Source: Paenibacillus physcomitrellae (GTDB lineage Bacteria > Bacillota > Bacilli > Paenibacillales > Paenibacillaceae). Taken from it: DNA of 64,000 nt. How positions within the stretch are numbered: position 1 is the first letter of the stretch; each line of letters begins with the position of its first letter. The translations under genes and the position numbers were made by a program. Shown one piece after another: positions 41,458 to 50,127 of the stretch. The DNA lies in assembly GCF_002240225.1 (NCBI RefSeq), contig NZ_CP022584.1:992001-1056000 (forward strand), in the 5' to 3' direction. Below the pieces are notes generated by a model, which saw only the letters and a list, made by a program, of their open reading frames with translations, ran no database searches and had not been told where the DNA came from.

Positions 41458-42399
41458 CTAATCGCGAAGATTTCTGCCGGTCAGGGTCAGAAATACGGTT
41501 TCCAGATTCGGTGCTTTCTCATCGACCGAGCGGATTTCAACGTCATTTTGAATCAGCTGCTGCAGAATCGTATTCAAATTGTTGACTTCCGTCTTGGAAT
41601 GCACTCTCAGCATTTGCTCCTGCGGATCATCCAGCACCTGAGTGACCCCTGGAATTTGCCGGATACGCTCCACATCCGGAGGAAGCTCCGATTTATAGCT
41701 GATCCAGAGGTCCTTGGTATCGGTAATGCTGGATTCGAGCTGCTCCTTGGTTCCTTCGGCAATAACTTTGCCGTGATCCACGATGGCAATGCGCGTGCAG
41801 AGCTCCTCTACTTCTTCCATATAGTGGCTCGTGTAAATGATTGTACTGCCCATCTCGTTCAGCTTGCGAACCGAATTAAGGATATAATTCCGGGACTGCG
41901 GATCAATGCCGACGGTCGGTTCATCCATGATAATCAGCTTCGGCTTATGCGCAATCGCGCAGGCAATGTTCAGGCGGCGTTTCATGCCGCCCGAGAAGTT
42001 TTTGGGCAGCTCCTTGGCTCTATCAGACAACCCGACAAATTCAAGCGCCTCCATCGTGCGTTCTTTCAGTTCCTGGCCCCGCAGTCCATACAAGCCCGCA
42101 AAAAAGTGAATATTCTCATAGGCTGTCATTTCCTCATAGATCGCCAGATCCTGCGGAACGATGCCAATGTTCATTTTGGCAAATTTCCCGTGTTTGCTGA
42201 TATTCTTGCCGAGCAGCAAAATTTCTCCCTTTGTTATGCGAAGCAGAGAGGAAATCATGTTGATGGTCGTGCTTTTTCCGGCGCCATTGGCTCCAAGAAA
42301 ACCGAATATTTCACCCTCACGCACCTTTAAGTTCATATGATCTACAGCGACGAAATCCCCGAATTTACGGGTTAGGTCCTTAATTTCCAGCACATTCAC
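41458..42399 (-). CDS. ABC exporter ATP-binding protein (NatA/DrrA type)
   Basis: A 313-residue ATPase with Walker A FLGANGAGKSTTINM (about 33-47), signature FSGGMKRRLNIACAIA and Walker B LIIMDEPTVGIDPQSR, plus a C-terminal extension (about 220-313) typical of drug-export ATPases. It starts at a GTG, with AGGAG 9 bases upstream. It energises the two ABC-2 permeases downstream. The two-component system upstream, about 100 bases away, ends in its own terminator, so the exporter is probably a separate unit controlled by it. Confidence 0.9.
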   Translation of the reverse strand: MNVLEIKDLTRKFGDFVAVDHMNLKVREGEIFGFLGANGAGKSTTINMISSLLRITKGEILLLGKNISKHGKFAKMNIGIVPQDLAIYEEMTAYENIHFFAGLYGLRGQELKERTMEALEFVGLSDRAKELPKNFSGGMKRRLNIACAIAHKPKLIIMDEPTVGIDPQSRNYILNSVRKLNEMGSTIIYTSHYMEEVEELCTRIAIVDHGKVIAEGTKEQLESSITDTKDLWISYKSELPPDVERIRQIPGVTQVLDDPQEQMLRVHSKTEVNNLNTILQQLIQNDVEIRSVDEKAPNLETVFLTLTGRNLRD

Positions 42400-42451
42400 T
42401 CCGAATCACTCCTGTACCTGTACTTGTTACTTGATATGCCTCCATCATAAG

Positions 42452-42491
42452 AAAAAAGGACGCCCTTATGAAGTGCATAAGTTCATCCTTT
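42452..42491 (-). terminator. Terminator after the NarL-type kinase gene
   Basis: On the minus strand an AAGGA/TCCTT outer stem and CTTATG/CATAAG inner stem are followed by TTTTTTC. It separates the two-component genes from the exporter operon. Confidence 0.7.
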
Positions 42492-42505
42492 ATCAATGAG
42501 ATTGT

Positions 42506-43666
42506 TCATGACCTGCCGTCATGAGTAAACTCCCGGCTGTCTTTGCCTTCAAGAGGCAGGAGCGTAATCACCCGGAATCCGTCTGATCCGTCCACGATCA
42601 ACGTCCCTCCCAGGGACGCGGTCCTCTCTTCCATTCCCGTAATCCCCAAACCTTTGACAATCTGGCCGGCACCAATCCCGTTGTCGGAAATTTGGGACTT
42701 CACCAGACGGTTCAACACCTGGATATGCAGCTGAACCTTGTCAGCCTCGGCATATTTAATCGTGTTCGTGACAGCTTCCTTCGCATTATCCTGGATCACC
42801 TTCCATTGGAGCGGTGTAATCACATCCAGATCCCCTTCGTAGGTGAGGGAGGCGGATAACGAATGTTTGGCCGCAAGCTCGTCCACAAACAAACGAAGAC
42901 GGTTAATGCCCAGCTCCTCGGATCTCGGCTTGGTATCTTTCAGCGTCAGTCTAATTTGTTCCAGGCCTTCCTTGGAGATGTGGATGGCATTTCCGAGCAG
43001 CTCGGCCGCTTTCTCCGGATTTACCGTGAGCAGCCTTTTGGACGCCTCCATCTGGATCAGCGCTCCGGCCATCGAGTGCCCGATCTCGTCGTGAATCCGC
43101 TGGGATAACCGGTTTCGCTCTTCCAGCTTGATCGTATACTCAGACTGCCTCGCATATTCCCTGTTCTCGCTTAACGCCCGTGTCAGCCGCTGGAGATCAG
43201 CACCCAGCTCTTCATTCCGGCTGTTCTGCCGGACAAGCTTCTCTCCGCCCTCCCTGATTATCAAATAACCAAGCCAGGATATTGCAGCCGCAGCCGCATA
43301 CAGCGGCAGCTCCCGATTTGGCACAAGCCAAGCTCCGGCGATCAGAAGCAGCAGGGAAAGGCCGCGGGGTTTGAAGGTTTCTCCCAGTTCAATCAGGCTG
43401 AGCGGCAGCAGAAGCAAGAGCGGGATCTCCAGCAGCCAAGAGCTCAACGTCAGAAAGGCTGCCGTAAATAAAGCGGTAACAAGCCTTGCCCCTCTATCTT
43501 TAAGCACGCGTTCAGCGAAAACCAGGCAAATATAAACCAAATAGGCAAATACAGCCCAGCCTCCGGTCTGGTTCTGTCGGAAATACGACTCCCAAATGAC
43601 GTAACCGAGCAGTACAAGCTTGCTGCCGATAACCCAGCCTTCCAGCATCATTTTATGGCTATTCAT
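42506..43666 (-). CDS. Sensor histidine kinase (NarL/LiaS-DesK type)
   Basis: A 386-residue membrane kinase with five or six N-terminal helices (about residues 12-140) and almost no extracellular loop, a coiled linker, and the HisKA_3 box RLSQRIHDEIGHSMAGALIQ, with His192 as the phosphorylation site. The ATPase part has KEAVTNTIKYAEA and SDNGIGAGQIVKGLGITGM. The start overlaps the response regulator stop by 8 bases. Intramembrane-sensing kinases of this form usually respond to membrane or antibiotic stress, which matches the ABC exporter next to it. Confidence 0.9.
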   Translation of the reverse strand: MNSHKMMLEGWVIGSKLVLLGYVIWESYFRQNQTGGWAVFAYLVYICLVFAERVLKDRGARLVTALFTAAFLTLSSWLLEIPLLLLLPLSLIELGETFKPRGLSLLLLIAGAWLVPNRELPLYAAAAAISWLGYLIIREGGEKLVRQNSRNEELGADLQRLTRALSENREYARQSEYTIKLEERNRLSQRIHDEIGHSMAGALIQMEASKRLLTVNPEKAAELLGNAIHISKEGLEQIRLTLKDTKPRSEELGINRLRLFVDELAAKHSLSASLTYEGDLDVITPLQWKVIQDNAKEAVTNTIKYAEADKVQLHIQVLNRLVKSQISDNGIGAGQIVKGLGITGMEERTASLGGTLIVDGSDGFRVITLLPLEGKDSREFTHDGRS

Positions 43667-44351
43667 CTTGGGTCATAACTTCCCCGGTCAGAAAATAGAT
43701 GGCGATTTGCGTCCGGTGCGCAAGGCCGGTTTTGTTCAAGATCGACGTAATATGATTGGCGACCGTTCCTTCGGACAGAAACAGCTTTTTGGCGATGCCT
43801 TTATTGGATAATCCCTTCGCGATCTGGGTCATCACTTCGAGCTCCCGGTCCGTGAACAAGCTTAAATCAAGTTTGGCGTGCGGGGCCGGCTCCGCGCAGG
43901 AACGGTCTGCATTTGAATCCCTCTGGCTTGCAGATTCAGTAAGCCCGCTTTTAAGCCGGTCGACAACAACTCCCTGCAGCACATGGTGGTTATTATAGAC
44001 GCTTTTGATGGCGTCCCGAATCTGCTCCGGATCATTATTCTTAAGCAGATAACCGCGGGCGCCCGCGTGAATGGCCTCAATGATAAACTCATCGTCATCG
44101 AAAGTAGTCAAAATCAACGGCTTAGCCGTACCTTCGGCTGCAATCAGCCGCGTCGCCTCCACACCGTTCATATTCGGCATCCGGATATCCAGCATAGCGA
44201 CATCCACCTCATGATCCCGGCAGAAAGACACGGCTTCCGCCCCGTCCTGCACCGTCCCGATCACCTCGAATTCGTCGAAGCTGGACAGAATAATTTTCAT
44301 GCCTTCTCGAATAAAAGAATTGTCGTCGGCAATCATAACTTTTATTTTCAT
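43659..44351 (-). CDS. Response regulator, NarL/FixJ family
   Basis: A 230-residue regulator: receiver domain with MIADDNSFI, phospho-acceptor Asp55 in VAMLDIRMPN and the YLLKN lysine, followed by a LuxR-type HTH (LFTDRELEVMTQIAKGLSNK, then EGTVANHITSILNKTGL; about 165-225). It is the partner of the kinase downstream, with which it overlaps. AAAGGAG lies 8 bases before the ATG. The likely target is the ABC-2 exporter operon. Confidence 0.92.
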   Translation of the reverse strand: MKIKVMIADDNSFIREGMKIILSSFDEFEVIGTVQDGAEAVSFCRDHEVDVAMLDIRMPNMNGVEATRLIAAEGTAKPLILTTFDDDEFIIEAIHAGARGYLLKNNDPEQIRDAIKSVYNNHHVLQGVVVDRLKSGLTESASQRDSNADRSCAEPAPHAKLDLSLFTDRELEVMTQIAKGLSNKGIAKKLFLSEGTVANHITSILNKTGLAHRTQIAIYFLTGEVMTQDE

Positions 44352-44464
44352 CCAATAAACTCCTTTAAGCTCCTTATGTAAAAATAACTCCTAAACGTTC
44401 TTTTGTTGAACTCTATTATAAGCTTTGCAGCGTTGGGCTGGCTACGCTTTCCATGCTAAACATC

Positions 44465-44493
44465 AAAAAAGCCTGGCCGTATCCCACGGTCAG
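44465..44493 (-). terminator. Terminator of the small-protein gene
   Basis: CTGACCGT/ACGGCCAG stem with 5-base loop, then GCTTTTTTGATG on the minus strand; 50 bases after the stop at 44543. Confidence 0.75.
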
Positions 44494-44542
44494 ACTCAAG
44501 TCACGGCAACGCCTGTTCTCAGAGTGTACCAGACCCCCCGGG

Positions 44543-44749
44543 TCAAACGATACGGCTGCGGCTGTCACTCAGTCTAGGTTCATTGAGTCTAGGTTCATTG
44601 GGTCTGTTTTTGGCCAGCCGCAATATGGCTTCGTATTGAGCTTTGGCGATTTTACGTTTGCCTGAGGGCACATTCAAATTATTGACGATGTCCGCCAGCT
44701 TCTCCAATTCCTGATATTCGTGGGCTGTTACGCTGATTTTCTTAGCCAA
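44543..44749 (-). CDS. Small hypothetical protein with repeated tail (68 residues)
   Basis: A short, basic, helical protein (VTAHEYQELEKLADIVNNLN, then KIAKAQYEAILRLAKNRP) of no known family. It starts at a TTG, but AAAGGAGG is 8-9 bases upstream and decides the start. The tail contains two copies of NEPRL encoded by two exact 15-bp direct repeats at 44571-44600, so length variation between strains is likely. It has its own terminator. Confidence 0.6.
   Translation of the reverse strand: MAKKISVTAHEYQELEKLADIVNNLNVPSGKRKIAKAQYEAILRLAKNRPNEPRLNEPRLSDSRSRIV
44571..44600. repeat. Two exact 15-bp tandem repeats
   Basis: AGTCTAGGTTCATTG occurs twice in direct succession (44571-44585, 44586-44600), followed by a partial third copy (GGTCTG). 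Within the coding frame of the small protein each unit adds five residues. Confidence 0.9.
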
Positions 44750-44858
44750 TAAGAACCCCTCCTTTGGTTATATCATACTGAAAGCACAGCAGGATGGTGC
44801 ATCCCGATAAAGCTGTAAATGGCCCAAGTACATCCGCGTCATAGTCCCGCTCCGCCGC

Positions 44859-45461
44859 TCAGATGCCCGGCGGTTTCTGTTCCTTTTCCGCCGATTCCAA
44901 ATCCACCCGGTCTGAAGCAGACTGGCCCGGAACGTTTGACGAGCTTAGACTTTGAACCGGCTCCACGACGGAGCTGGGGTCCAGCTTCTGATCCATCCCC
45001 AGGTCTTTGCGTTGTCGATCCCGTATGTAAGATAATCCTGCAAAACCGGCAATAAATGCCGCGCTTACCTCAGCGTACAAATTGTGGGTTCCCGCCATTT
45101 CGACTGCTGTTTTGGCCAGGACGCCCGTACCGATCCCAATCAGAATATCCCCCATCCACCCCAGCTCCAGATAAACGCGTTTGCTGCCGTACTGGTCCCC
45201 TCGGAACCCTATCACGAACAACAGCAGATCAATCGGTCCAAAGATCAAATAAACAACAATCTTTCTCAGCAAATTGCCCCATTTCAGCGGATAATCGAGA
45301 CATTGCGAGAACCAGCTGCTTCGTTCATAGGGAATGACAAACAAGGGGAACTGGATGACCCCGTTTTTGGAATAGTGCCCGATAAGCGCACCAAGCAAAC
45401 TGATTAATATCGATAACCTAAAGGTGCTCCAGAATTCCGACCAGCTGACGGCTGCATGCAT
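44859..45461 (-). CDS. Membrane protein of unknown function
   Basis: A 200-residue protein with about four hydrophobic segments: LSILISLLGALIGHYS, KIVVYLIFGPIDLLLFVIGF, GDILIGIGTGVLAKTAVEM and EVSAAFIAGFAGLSYI, then a charged cytosolic tail. The third and fourth segments recall small DUF4257-type membrane proteins, an assignment of low confidence. The frame extends to 45500, but AAGGAG sits 9 bases before the ATG at 45461. No operon partner. Confidence 0.6.
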   Translation of the reverse strand: MHAAVSWSEFWSTFRLSILISLLGALIGHYSKNGVIQFPLFVIPYERSSWFSQCLDYPLKWGNLLRKIVVYLIFGPIDLLLFVIGFRGDQYGSKRVYLELGWMGDILIGIGTGVLAKTAVEMAGTHNLYAEVSAAFIAGFAGLSYIRDRQRKDLGMDQKLDPSSVVEPVQSLSSSNVPGQSASDRVDLESAEKEQKPPGI

Positions 45462-45560
45462 AAGGCTCGACTCCTTGTCGCTAGACTGGCATATAATCAA
45501 CCTTTCTTAACCAGCATATTCGAAAATTAGCTGAAAAGAATCAGTTCTCCTCCTGATCGA

Positions 45561-45592
45561 AAAAAAGGCCCGGACGTTATCGTCCGAGCCTT
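45561..45592 (-). terminator. Terminator downstream of the EAL gene
   Basis: Stem AAGGCTCGGACG/CGTCCGGGCCTT (one G-U), 4-base loop, followed by TTTTTTT on the minus strand. It is about 145 bases after the EAL stop; that gap shows only purine-rich sequence and no gene. Confidence 0.8.
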
Positions 45593-45738
45593 GGGCCCTT
45601 TGGGGCTGATAAATCTAGCTGATATTAACCTACATTCATGCTGGTAACTCCGTGTTACTGCTATCATTTCTATGAGGTTCTATGTAAATAATCTTCGCTG
45701 CTCTGCTTCCTCTGCTCTTCTTTCTTTGCTCTGCTTTA

Positions 45739-47409
45739 TCAGGTTTCAGCCTGGAACCGTGTGCGAATGCCCGAAATCACCGAAGGAATGGCTTCACCGG
45801 GAACCGGCTTGCTCAGCAGGAAACCTTGTGCTTGATGGCACCCGAACGTTTTGAGCACTTCAAGCTGTCCTTCCTCCTCGACTCCCTCTGCGACAACGGT
45901 CATCTCCAGGTTCTGTCCCATGTTAATAATCGTCTTCAGCAGCACCGCGTCCTGCTCGTTGTCCGTACAATGGCGGACAAAAGAGCTGTCCACCTTCAGA
46001 ATGTCCAGCGGTAAAGATTTCAGGTAAGTAAGAGAGCTGTACCCTTTGCCGAAATCGTCAAGTGAGGTTCGGACGCCGAGCATCTTGAGCTGCGCAAGGG
46101 TTTCGGCCGCATAATTCATATCCAGCATCATGCTCTCCGTTAATTCGAGCTCCAGAAATTCAGCAGACAATCCCGACTTGTCAAGCGACTGCTTCACCTT
46201 CTGTACGATATTCCCGTCCTTGAACTGGCGGGGCGATAAATTGACCGACATAACCACCGGCGGGATGCCGGCCATCTGCCAGGCTTTGTTCTGCAGACAG
46301 GCGGTCTCAAGCACCCATTCACCGATCGGAACAATCAACCCGCTTTCTTCAGCCAAGGGGATAAACTGATTAGGCGGAACCAGCCCGAATTCAGGATGGT
46401 TCCAGCGCAGCAGGGCTTCGACACCTACTACCTCGCCGTGGGCAATATCCACTTTAGGCTGGTAATGGAGTACAAATTCTTTTCGCTCCAGCGCCTTGCG
46501 CAGCTGCTGTTCCAGCGCAAGCGAAGCGCCGCTGTCCATGTTGCGGCTGTAGAAGCGATAGCTGTTCTTCCCCGTCTCCTTGGCATAATACGTGGCTGTT
46601 GAAGCATTGTTAAGCAGCATGTCTACGTCCTCGCCGTCTTCGGGACTCATCGTGATCCCCAAGCTAGGCGTGATGGAAATCTCCATCTGCTTCACGACAA
46701 ACGGCAGCTGGAATTGCTCCAGAATTCGTTCGGCAATCTGCCGAACCTGCTGTTTGTTCACATCCTGAAGCAGAATCAGAAAGCGGTCGCTGCTCCAGCG
46801 GAAGACCGGGTCCTCCTGGCGGATGATTGAAGTCAGCCTCTGGGATACGGCGATCAGAAAGTCGTCTCCCCGGTCGTAGCCTGCATAATGGTTGACTATG
46901 CCAAAGCGGTCCAGATCAAGCAGTACGATAGCGCTGGTAGACTCAGCAGAGGCATTGTTTTGAAGATGGCGCCACACCTCTTTAAATTTATTCAGGTTTG
47001 GCAAACCCGTTAGGCTGTCATAATAGGTAAGCTGCCGAATCTGGCGCATCAATACTTGCTCCTGAAGCCGTTCTGGTTTGGATAAACGCGCGATCGCAAG
47101 GATGCCGATCCGTTCTCCCTCATGCTCCACCGGAGCAATCGTCATCTCGAGTTCCAGCTCCCGTTCATTAACGTCCCGGACATACACTTTGGATCGATTC
47201 AACTCATGGAGCATTTGAACACCGAAGAAACGGCCGAACGGCCGACCGATAAAATACTCACCGGGATGGCCGGAGAGTGTCAGCAAAGTCTCGTTCACAT
47301 GCAAAATCACTCCGTCTTGGTTCATCCAAATTACGGCATCTGAAGTATTTTTCGAAAGTATGTTTAAAATCTCCGCTTCTGCAGAATGATTCGCACTGCA
47401 TGGCGTCAT
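45739..47409 (-). CDS. PAS-GGDEF-EAL protein, probable c-di-GMP phosphodiesterase
   Basis: A 556-residue signalling protein. A PAS-like sensor domain (about 10-120) precedes a GGDEF domain whose active site is degenerate (RWSSDRF in place of GGDEF), so it cannot make c-di-GMP. The EAL domain keeps the catalytic set: VEALLRW, LELTESMM, LDDFGKGYSS and VAEGVEEEGQ. The likely role is to degrade c-di-GMP. The frame opens at 47448, but AGGAGG lies 7 bases before the ATG at 47409. A PilZ gene lies 11 bases upstream, so source and receptor of the signal share a transcript. No membrane segment is seen. Confidence 0.9.
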   Translation of the reverse strand: MTPCSANHSAEAEILNILSKNTSDAVIWMNQDGVILHVNETLLTLSGHPGEYFIGRPFGRFFGVQMLHELNRSKVYVRDVNERELELEMTIAPVEHEGERIGILAIARLSKPERLQEQVLMRQIRQLTYYDSLTGLPNLNKFKEVWRHLQNNASAESTSAIVLLDLDRFGIVNHYAGYDRGDDFLIAVSQRLTSIIRQEDPVFRWSSDRFLILLQDVNKQQVRQIAERILEQFQLPFVVKQMEISITPSLGITMSPEDGEDVDMLLNNASTATYYAKETGKNSYRFYSRNMDSGASLALEQQLRKALERKEFVLHYQPKVDIAHGEVVGVEALLRWNHPEFGLVPPNQFIPLAEESGLIVPIGEWVLETACLQNKAWQMAGIPPVVMSVNLSPRQFKDGNIVQKVKQSLDKSGLSAEFLELELTESMMLDMNYAAETLAQLKMLGVRTSLDDFGKGYSSLTYLKSLPLDILKVDSSFVRHCTDNEQDAVLLKTIINMGQNLEMTVVAEGVEEEGQLEVLKTFGCHQAQGFLLSKPVPGEAIPSVISGIRTRFQAET

Positions 47410-47420
47410 GGATATTCCTC

Positions 47421-47708
47421 CTATTCGTTGATCATATGAAGCCCGCACCGGTAACCGGTCTCATTAGATCCTTGAACCCAGGATATACGGCCTTGAACCA
47501 AGGAATCTGTTTGCAGGGTCGGCCATTCAAACCGGATCATCTCTCCCAATTCAAAAGGTACAGACGCCCAAAATCGCATTCCTTCTTCACTAACTTCTTC
47601 AATGATCATTTTGACATGTTCATAAACTCCTTTATCCCCCGTAACCTGGCTGACCTCAATCTCAAGCGGCGGGATTTTGGAGCGTTCAAACTTTCTTCGG
47701 TCCATCAT
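47421..47708 (-). CDS. PilZ domain protein
   Basis: A 95-residue single PilZ domain, a c-di-GMP receptor fold. RRKFERS at the N-terminus provides the RxxxR motif, and EEVSEEGMRF matches the (D/N)xSxxG motif with Glu at its first position. WVQGSNETGYRCGLHM ends the barrel. AGAGG lies 6 bases before the ATG. It is the first gene of a two-gene operon with the EAL phosphodiesterase. Downstream targets such as motility or matrix genes are not in this window. Confidence 0.8.
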   Translation of the reverse strand: MMDRRKFERSKIPPLEIEVSQVTGDKGVYEHVKMIIEEVSEEGMRFWASVPFELGEMIRFEWPTLQTDSLVQGRISWVQGSNETGYRCGLHMINE

Positions 47709-47942
47709 GCTGTGCCTCTTTCCTCTTCCTGCTTCACCGTAGTATAACTTCGCTAATTTTTATATGTAACACAGGCATACGCCTGCTCTACCCTATTTAT
47801 AATCTCCTTTATATAGTTCCCTCTATATTAAAAGATCGGCATTTCGGGAGCTATTTGTAACACCAGCTTCTAATTTTTCACGGAAAAACACAATATTACC
47901 CATCTTTCCAATCCTCATCTTTCATATCCTCGAATTAACCAG

Positions 47943-47969
47943 AAAAAAACCAGCCCGGTTAAGGACTGG
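47943..47969 (-). terminator. Terminator of the YlmA-like ATPase gene
   Basis: CCAGTCC/GGGCTGG stem (one G-U) and a 6-base loop, then TTTTTTTC on the minus strand. The 308-base gap 47709-48016 otherwise holds only the promoter area of the PilZ-EAL operon. Confidence 0.75.
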
Positions 47970-48016
47970 AGGAAATTCCGGCACGTAACCCGTACAAACA
48001 CAACGCAAAACTGCGG

Positions 48017-48796
48017 CTAGCGCTTGGACAGCCAAGCCCGCTCATGACTCCAGGAAACCCCGACAGGCAGCTCAAAGAATTCGGATAAAATCTCGCTGCT
48101 CATCATGTCCCGGGTGAGCCCCTGCCCGTAGATCTGCCCTCTTCTCAGGAGAAGGGTGTGACTGAAGGCCGGCAGGATCTCTTCCGTATGATGCGTGACG
48201 AACATCAGATGAGGTGCATCCGGCCCCTGAGCCAGCTGCTCGATGCTTTCCAGCAGCCCTTCTTTGGAGATAAAGTCCAGCCCGTTGCAGGCTTCGTCCA
48301 GAATGAGCAGTTTAGGCGAAGCCATAAGCGCCCTGGCAATTAACAGCTTCTGTTTCTCCCCTTGGGAACAGGTCTGGTAAGTCCGGTCCAGCAAATGGCC
48401 GCAGCGCAGCTGCTCCATCAGCTTTGAAGCTCGTTCATAATCTTCTTCCGACGTTTTCTCATAAAGTCCAAACGATGCATATTTGCCGCTGACCACCAGA
48501 TCCTGGGCTTTCTCCGTGCCGTAAACCTTCTCCTCAAGCGATGAGCTTACCCAGCCGATCGAGCGCCGAAGCTCCCGGACATCGATTTCCCCCAGCTTGT
48601 GACCTAGAACATGCACTTCACCTTCCGAAGGCCAGAGGTAGCCGCTGAGCATATTCAGGATAGTCGTTTTGCCGGAACCGTTCAGGCCGAATACCGCCCA
48701 GTTTTCGCCTTCCTTAACAGTCCAATTGATATCGTTCAGGACGGTTTTGCCGTCCCGGCGCCAGGATACGTGTTTGAGTTCAATGATATTCCCCAT
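48017..48796 (-). CDS. ABC transporter ATP-binding protein (YlmA-like)
   Basis: A 259-residue stand-alone ABC ATPase. Walker A is FGLNGSGKTTILNML (about 36-50), the signature is TCSQGEKQKLLIARAL, Walker B is LLILDEACNGLDF, and MFVTHHTEEI contains the H-loop. The order and wording match the YlmA-type proteins of Bacilli, whose transporter partner is unknown. No permease is encoded nearby. The frame extends 31 codons upstream, but GGAGGAGG is directly before the ATG at 48796. Confidence 0.85.
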   Translation of the reverse strand: MGNIIELKHVSWRRDGKTVLNDINWTVKEGENWAVFGLNGSGKTTILNMLSGYLWPSEGEVHVLGHKLGEIDVRELRRSIGWVSSSLEEKVYGTEKAQDLVVSGKYASFGLYEKTSEEDYERASKLMEQLRCGHLLDRTYQTCSQGEKQKLLIARALMASPKLLILDEACNGLDFISKEGLLESIEQLAQGPDAPHLMFVTHHTEEILPAFSHTLLLRRGQIYGQGLTRDMMSSEILSEFFELPVGVSWSHERAWLSKR

Positions 48797-49080
48797 GCTT
48801 CTCCTCCTCCATGTGATCCTTTGATCTTGTTCAGTGCTGCCGCTTACCTGCACGCTAGCAAACCAGCAAGCCGCCAGGCACATCAACACTAATAGTTACA
48901 AACTTACGCCCGCTCAGGCAGGCTTGTCAAGGTTCGATATCCATCATTCCGCCAGCTTTGGGAGCATTTATTTATCGAACTCCGGCCAAATAAAAAACGG
49001 ATGAAACCAACCTTCCCCTACCCGGTCTCTGCAATTCCCCGTTACAATATTTCTATCTGTATAAAATGGAGGATATAAAT

Positions 49081-49932
49081 ATGCTGAGCAAGCAGGATTG
49101 GGAACAAATCAAAGCCCTGCAGCTGGAGGTGGAGCAGGCCGACGGGATTTCACTCAAGCTGAACTGGGATATGCTGCGAGAACGCAAGCCTGGGGATCAT
49201 TATGATTTTGTCTACCGCGAGAATGAAAAAATAACCGCTTTCCTTGGCTTATACGATTTTGCCTCCAAACTGGAGTTATGCGGCCTGGTCGCCCCCGACA
49301 GCCGGAGAAAAGGCATCTTCCGCTCGCTGCTTGCAGAGGCGCTCCCGCCGGAACGCGCGGCAGCGTACAAGGAAATTCTGCTTAATATTCCAGCCGCTTC
49401 TGCCTCCGGAAAAGGCTTTGCGGAGCGGCTTGGCCTTGAGGTTGCTTTGACCGAATATCAAATGAAGTTTAATCCGGAAGTGATCGGCCGTTTGGCGCCG
49501 GCCCCTGTTGCGGTTTCGTTCCGGAAAGCGAAGTTGCCTGACAGCTGCTTGCTGAACCGGCTTGACATGGAGGGATTTGGCCTGACGGAGGAGGAAGCCG
49601 GCCAGTTGAACGATGAAGCCTTAAAGCAAAATGAAACAGATGGCGCGGACGCCGTTATGTATGTCATTGAGCATGACGGGCAAGATGTGGGCAAAATCCG
49701 CGTCCATGATGATCCGATGGAAAACTGGATATACGGTTTTGTCATAGACCCCACCTATCGCGGGCAAGGGATTGGGCGCTCCGTGCTGATGAAGATGGTG
49801 CATGAAGCGCAGGCCAAAGGCAGCGATTTATTCCTGGAGGTGGCGCTGGAAAATGAACGGGCCCTGCAGCTCTATCAGTCCTGCGGCTTTGAACAAATCC
49901 AGATTCAGGTCTATTACAGCTGGCGGCTATGA
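49081..49932 (+). CDS. GNAT family N-acetyltransferase (tandem GNAT)
   Basis: A 283-residue protein with two GNAT-like halves. The first carries CGLVAPDSRRKGIFRSLLAE (about 73-92). The second is more typical: DGQDVGKIRVHDDPMENWIY, then YGFVIDPTYRGQGIGRSVLM and ENERALQLYQSCGFEQIQ. The frame opens at 49066, but that ATG is part of the ribosome binding site; GGAGG is 8 bases before the ATG at 49081. Its substrate is unknown. Confidence 0.85.
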   Translation: MLSKQDWEQIKALQLEVEQADGISLKLNWDMLRERKPGDHYDFVYRENEKITAFLGLYDFASKLELCGLVAPDSRRKGIFRSLLAEALPPERAAAYKEILLNIPAASASGKGFAERLGLEVALTEYQMKFNPEVIGRLAPAPVAVSFRKAKLPDSCLLNRLDMEGFGLTEEEAGQLNDEALKQNETDGADAVMYVIEHDGQDVGKIRVHDDPMENWIYGFVIDPTYRGQGIGRSVLMKMVHEAQAKGSDLFLEVALENERALQLYQSCGFEQIQIQVYYSWRL

Positions 49933-50065
49933 TTTAACCTCTTAATACGAGCTACACTCCCTCACATGGTTCCTTCTAGCTTTCCAAAGAGAAGACGTTT
50001 GAAAATTTGAACGGTATCTTCTGGCATCAAGCCCCGTAAATGAGGTACAATATAAGGTAATTGAT

Positions 50066-50111
50066 CAAACCGTCGGCTCCGCTGCACTATGCAGGCGGAG
50101 CCGATGGTTTG
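50066..50111 (+). repeat. Long inverted repeat in the methyltransferase leader
   Basis: CAAACCGTCGGCTCCGC (50066-50082) pairs with GCGGAGCCGATGGTTTG (50095-50111) with one G-U pair, and the loop closes further through TGCA/TGCA with one bulged G, so about 21 bp of helix form. It ends 16 bases before the ATG, just upstream of the ribosome binding site, with no U-tract, which points to translational or stability control rather than termination. Confidence 0.8.
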
Positions 50112-50127
50112 TAGCTGGAAGGATGGA

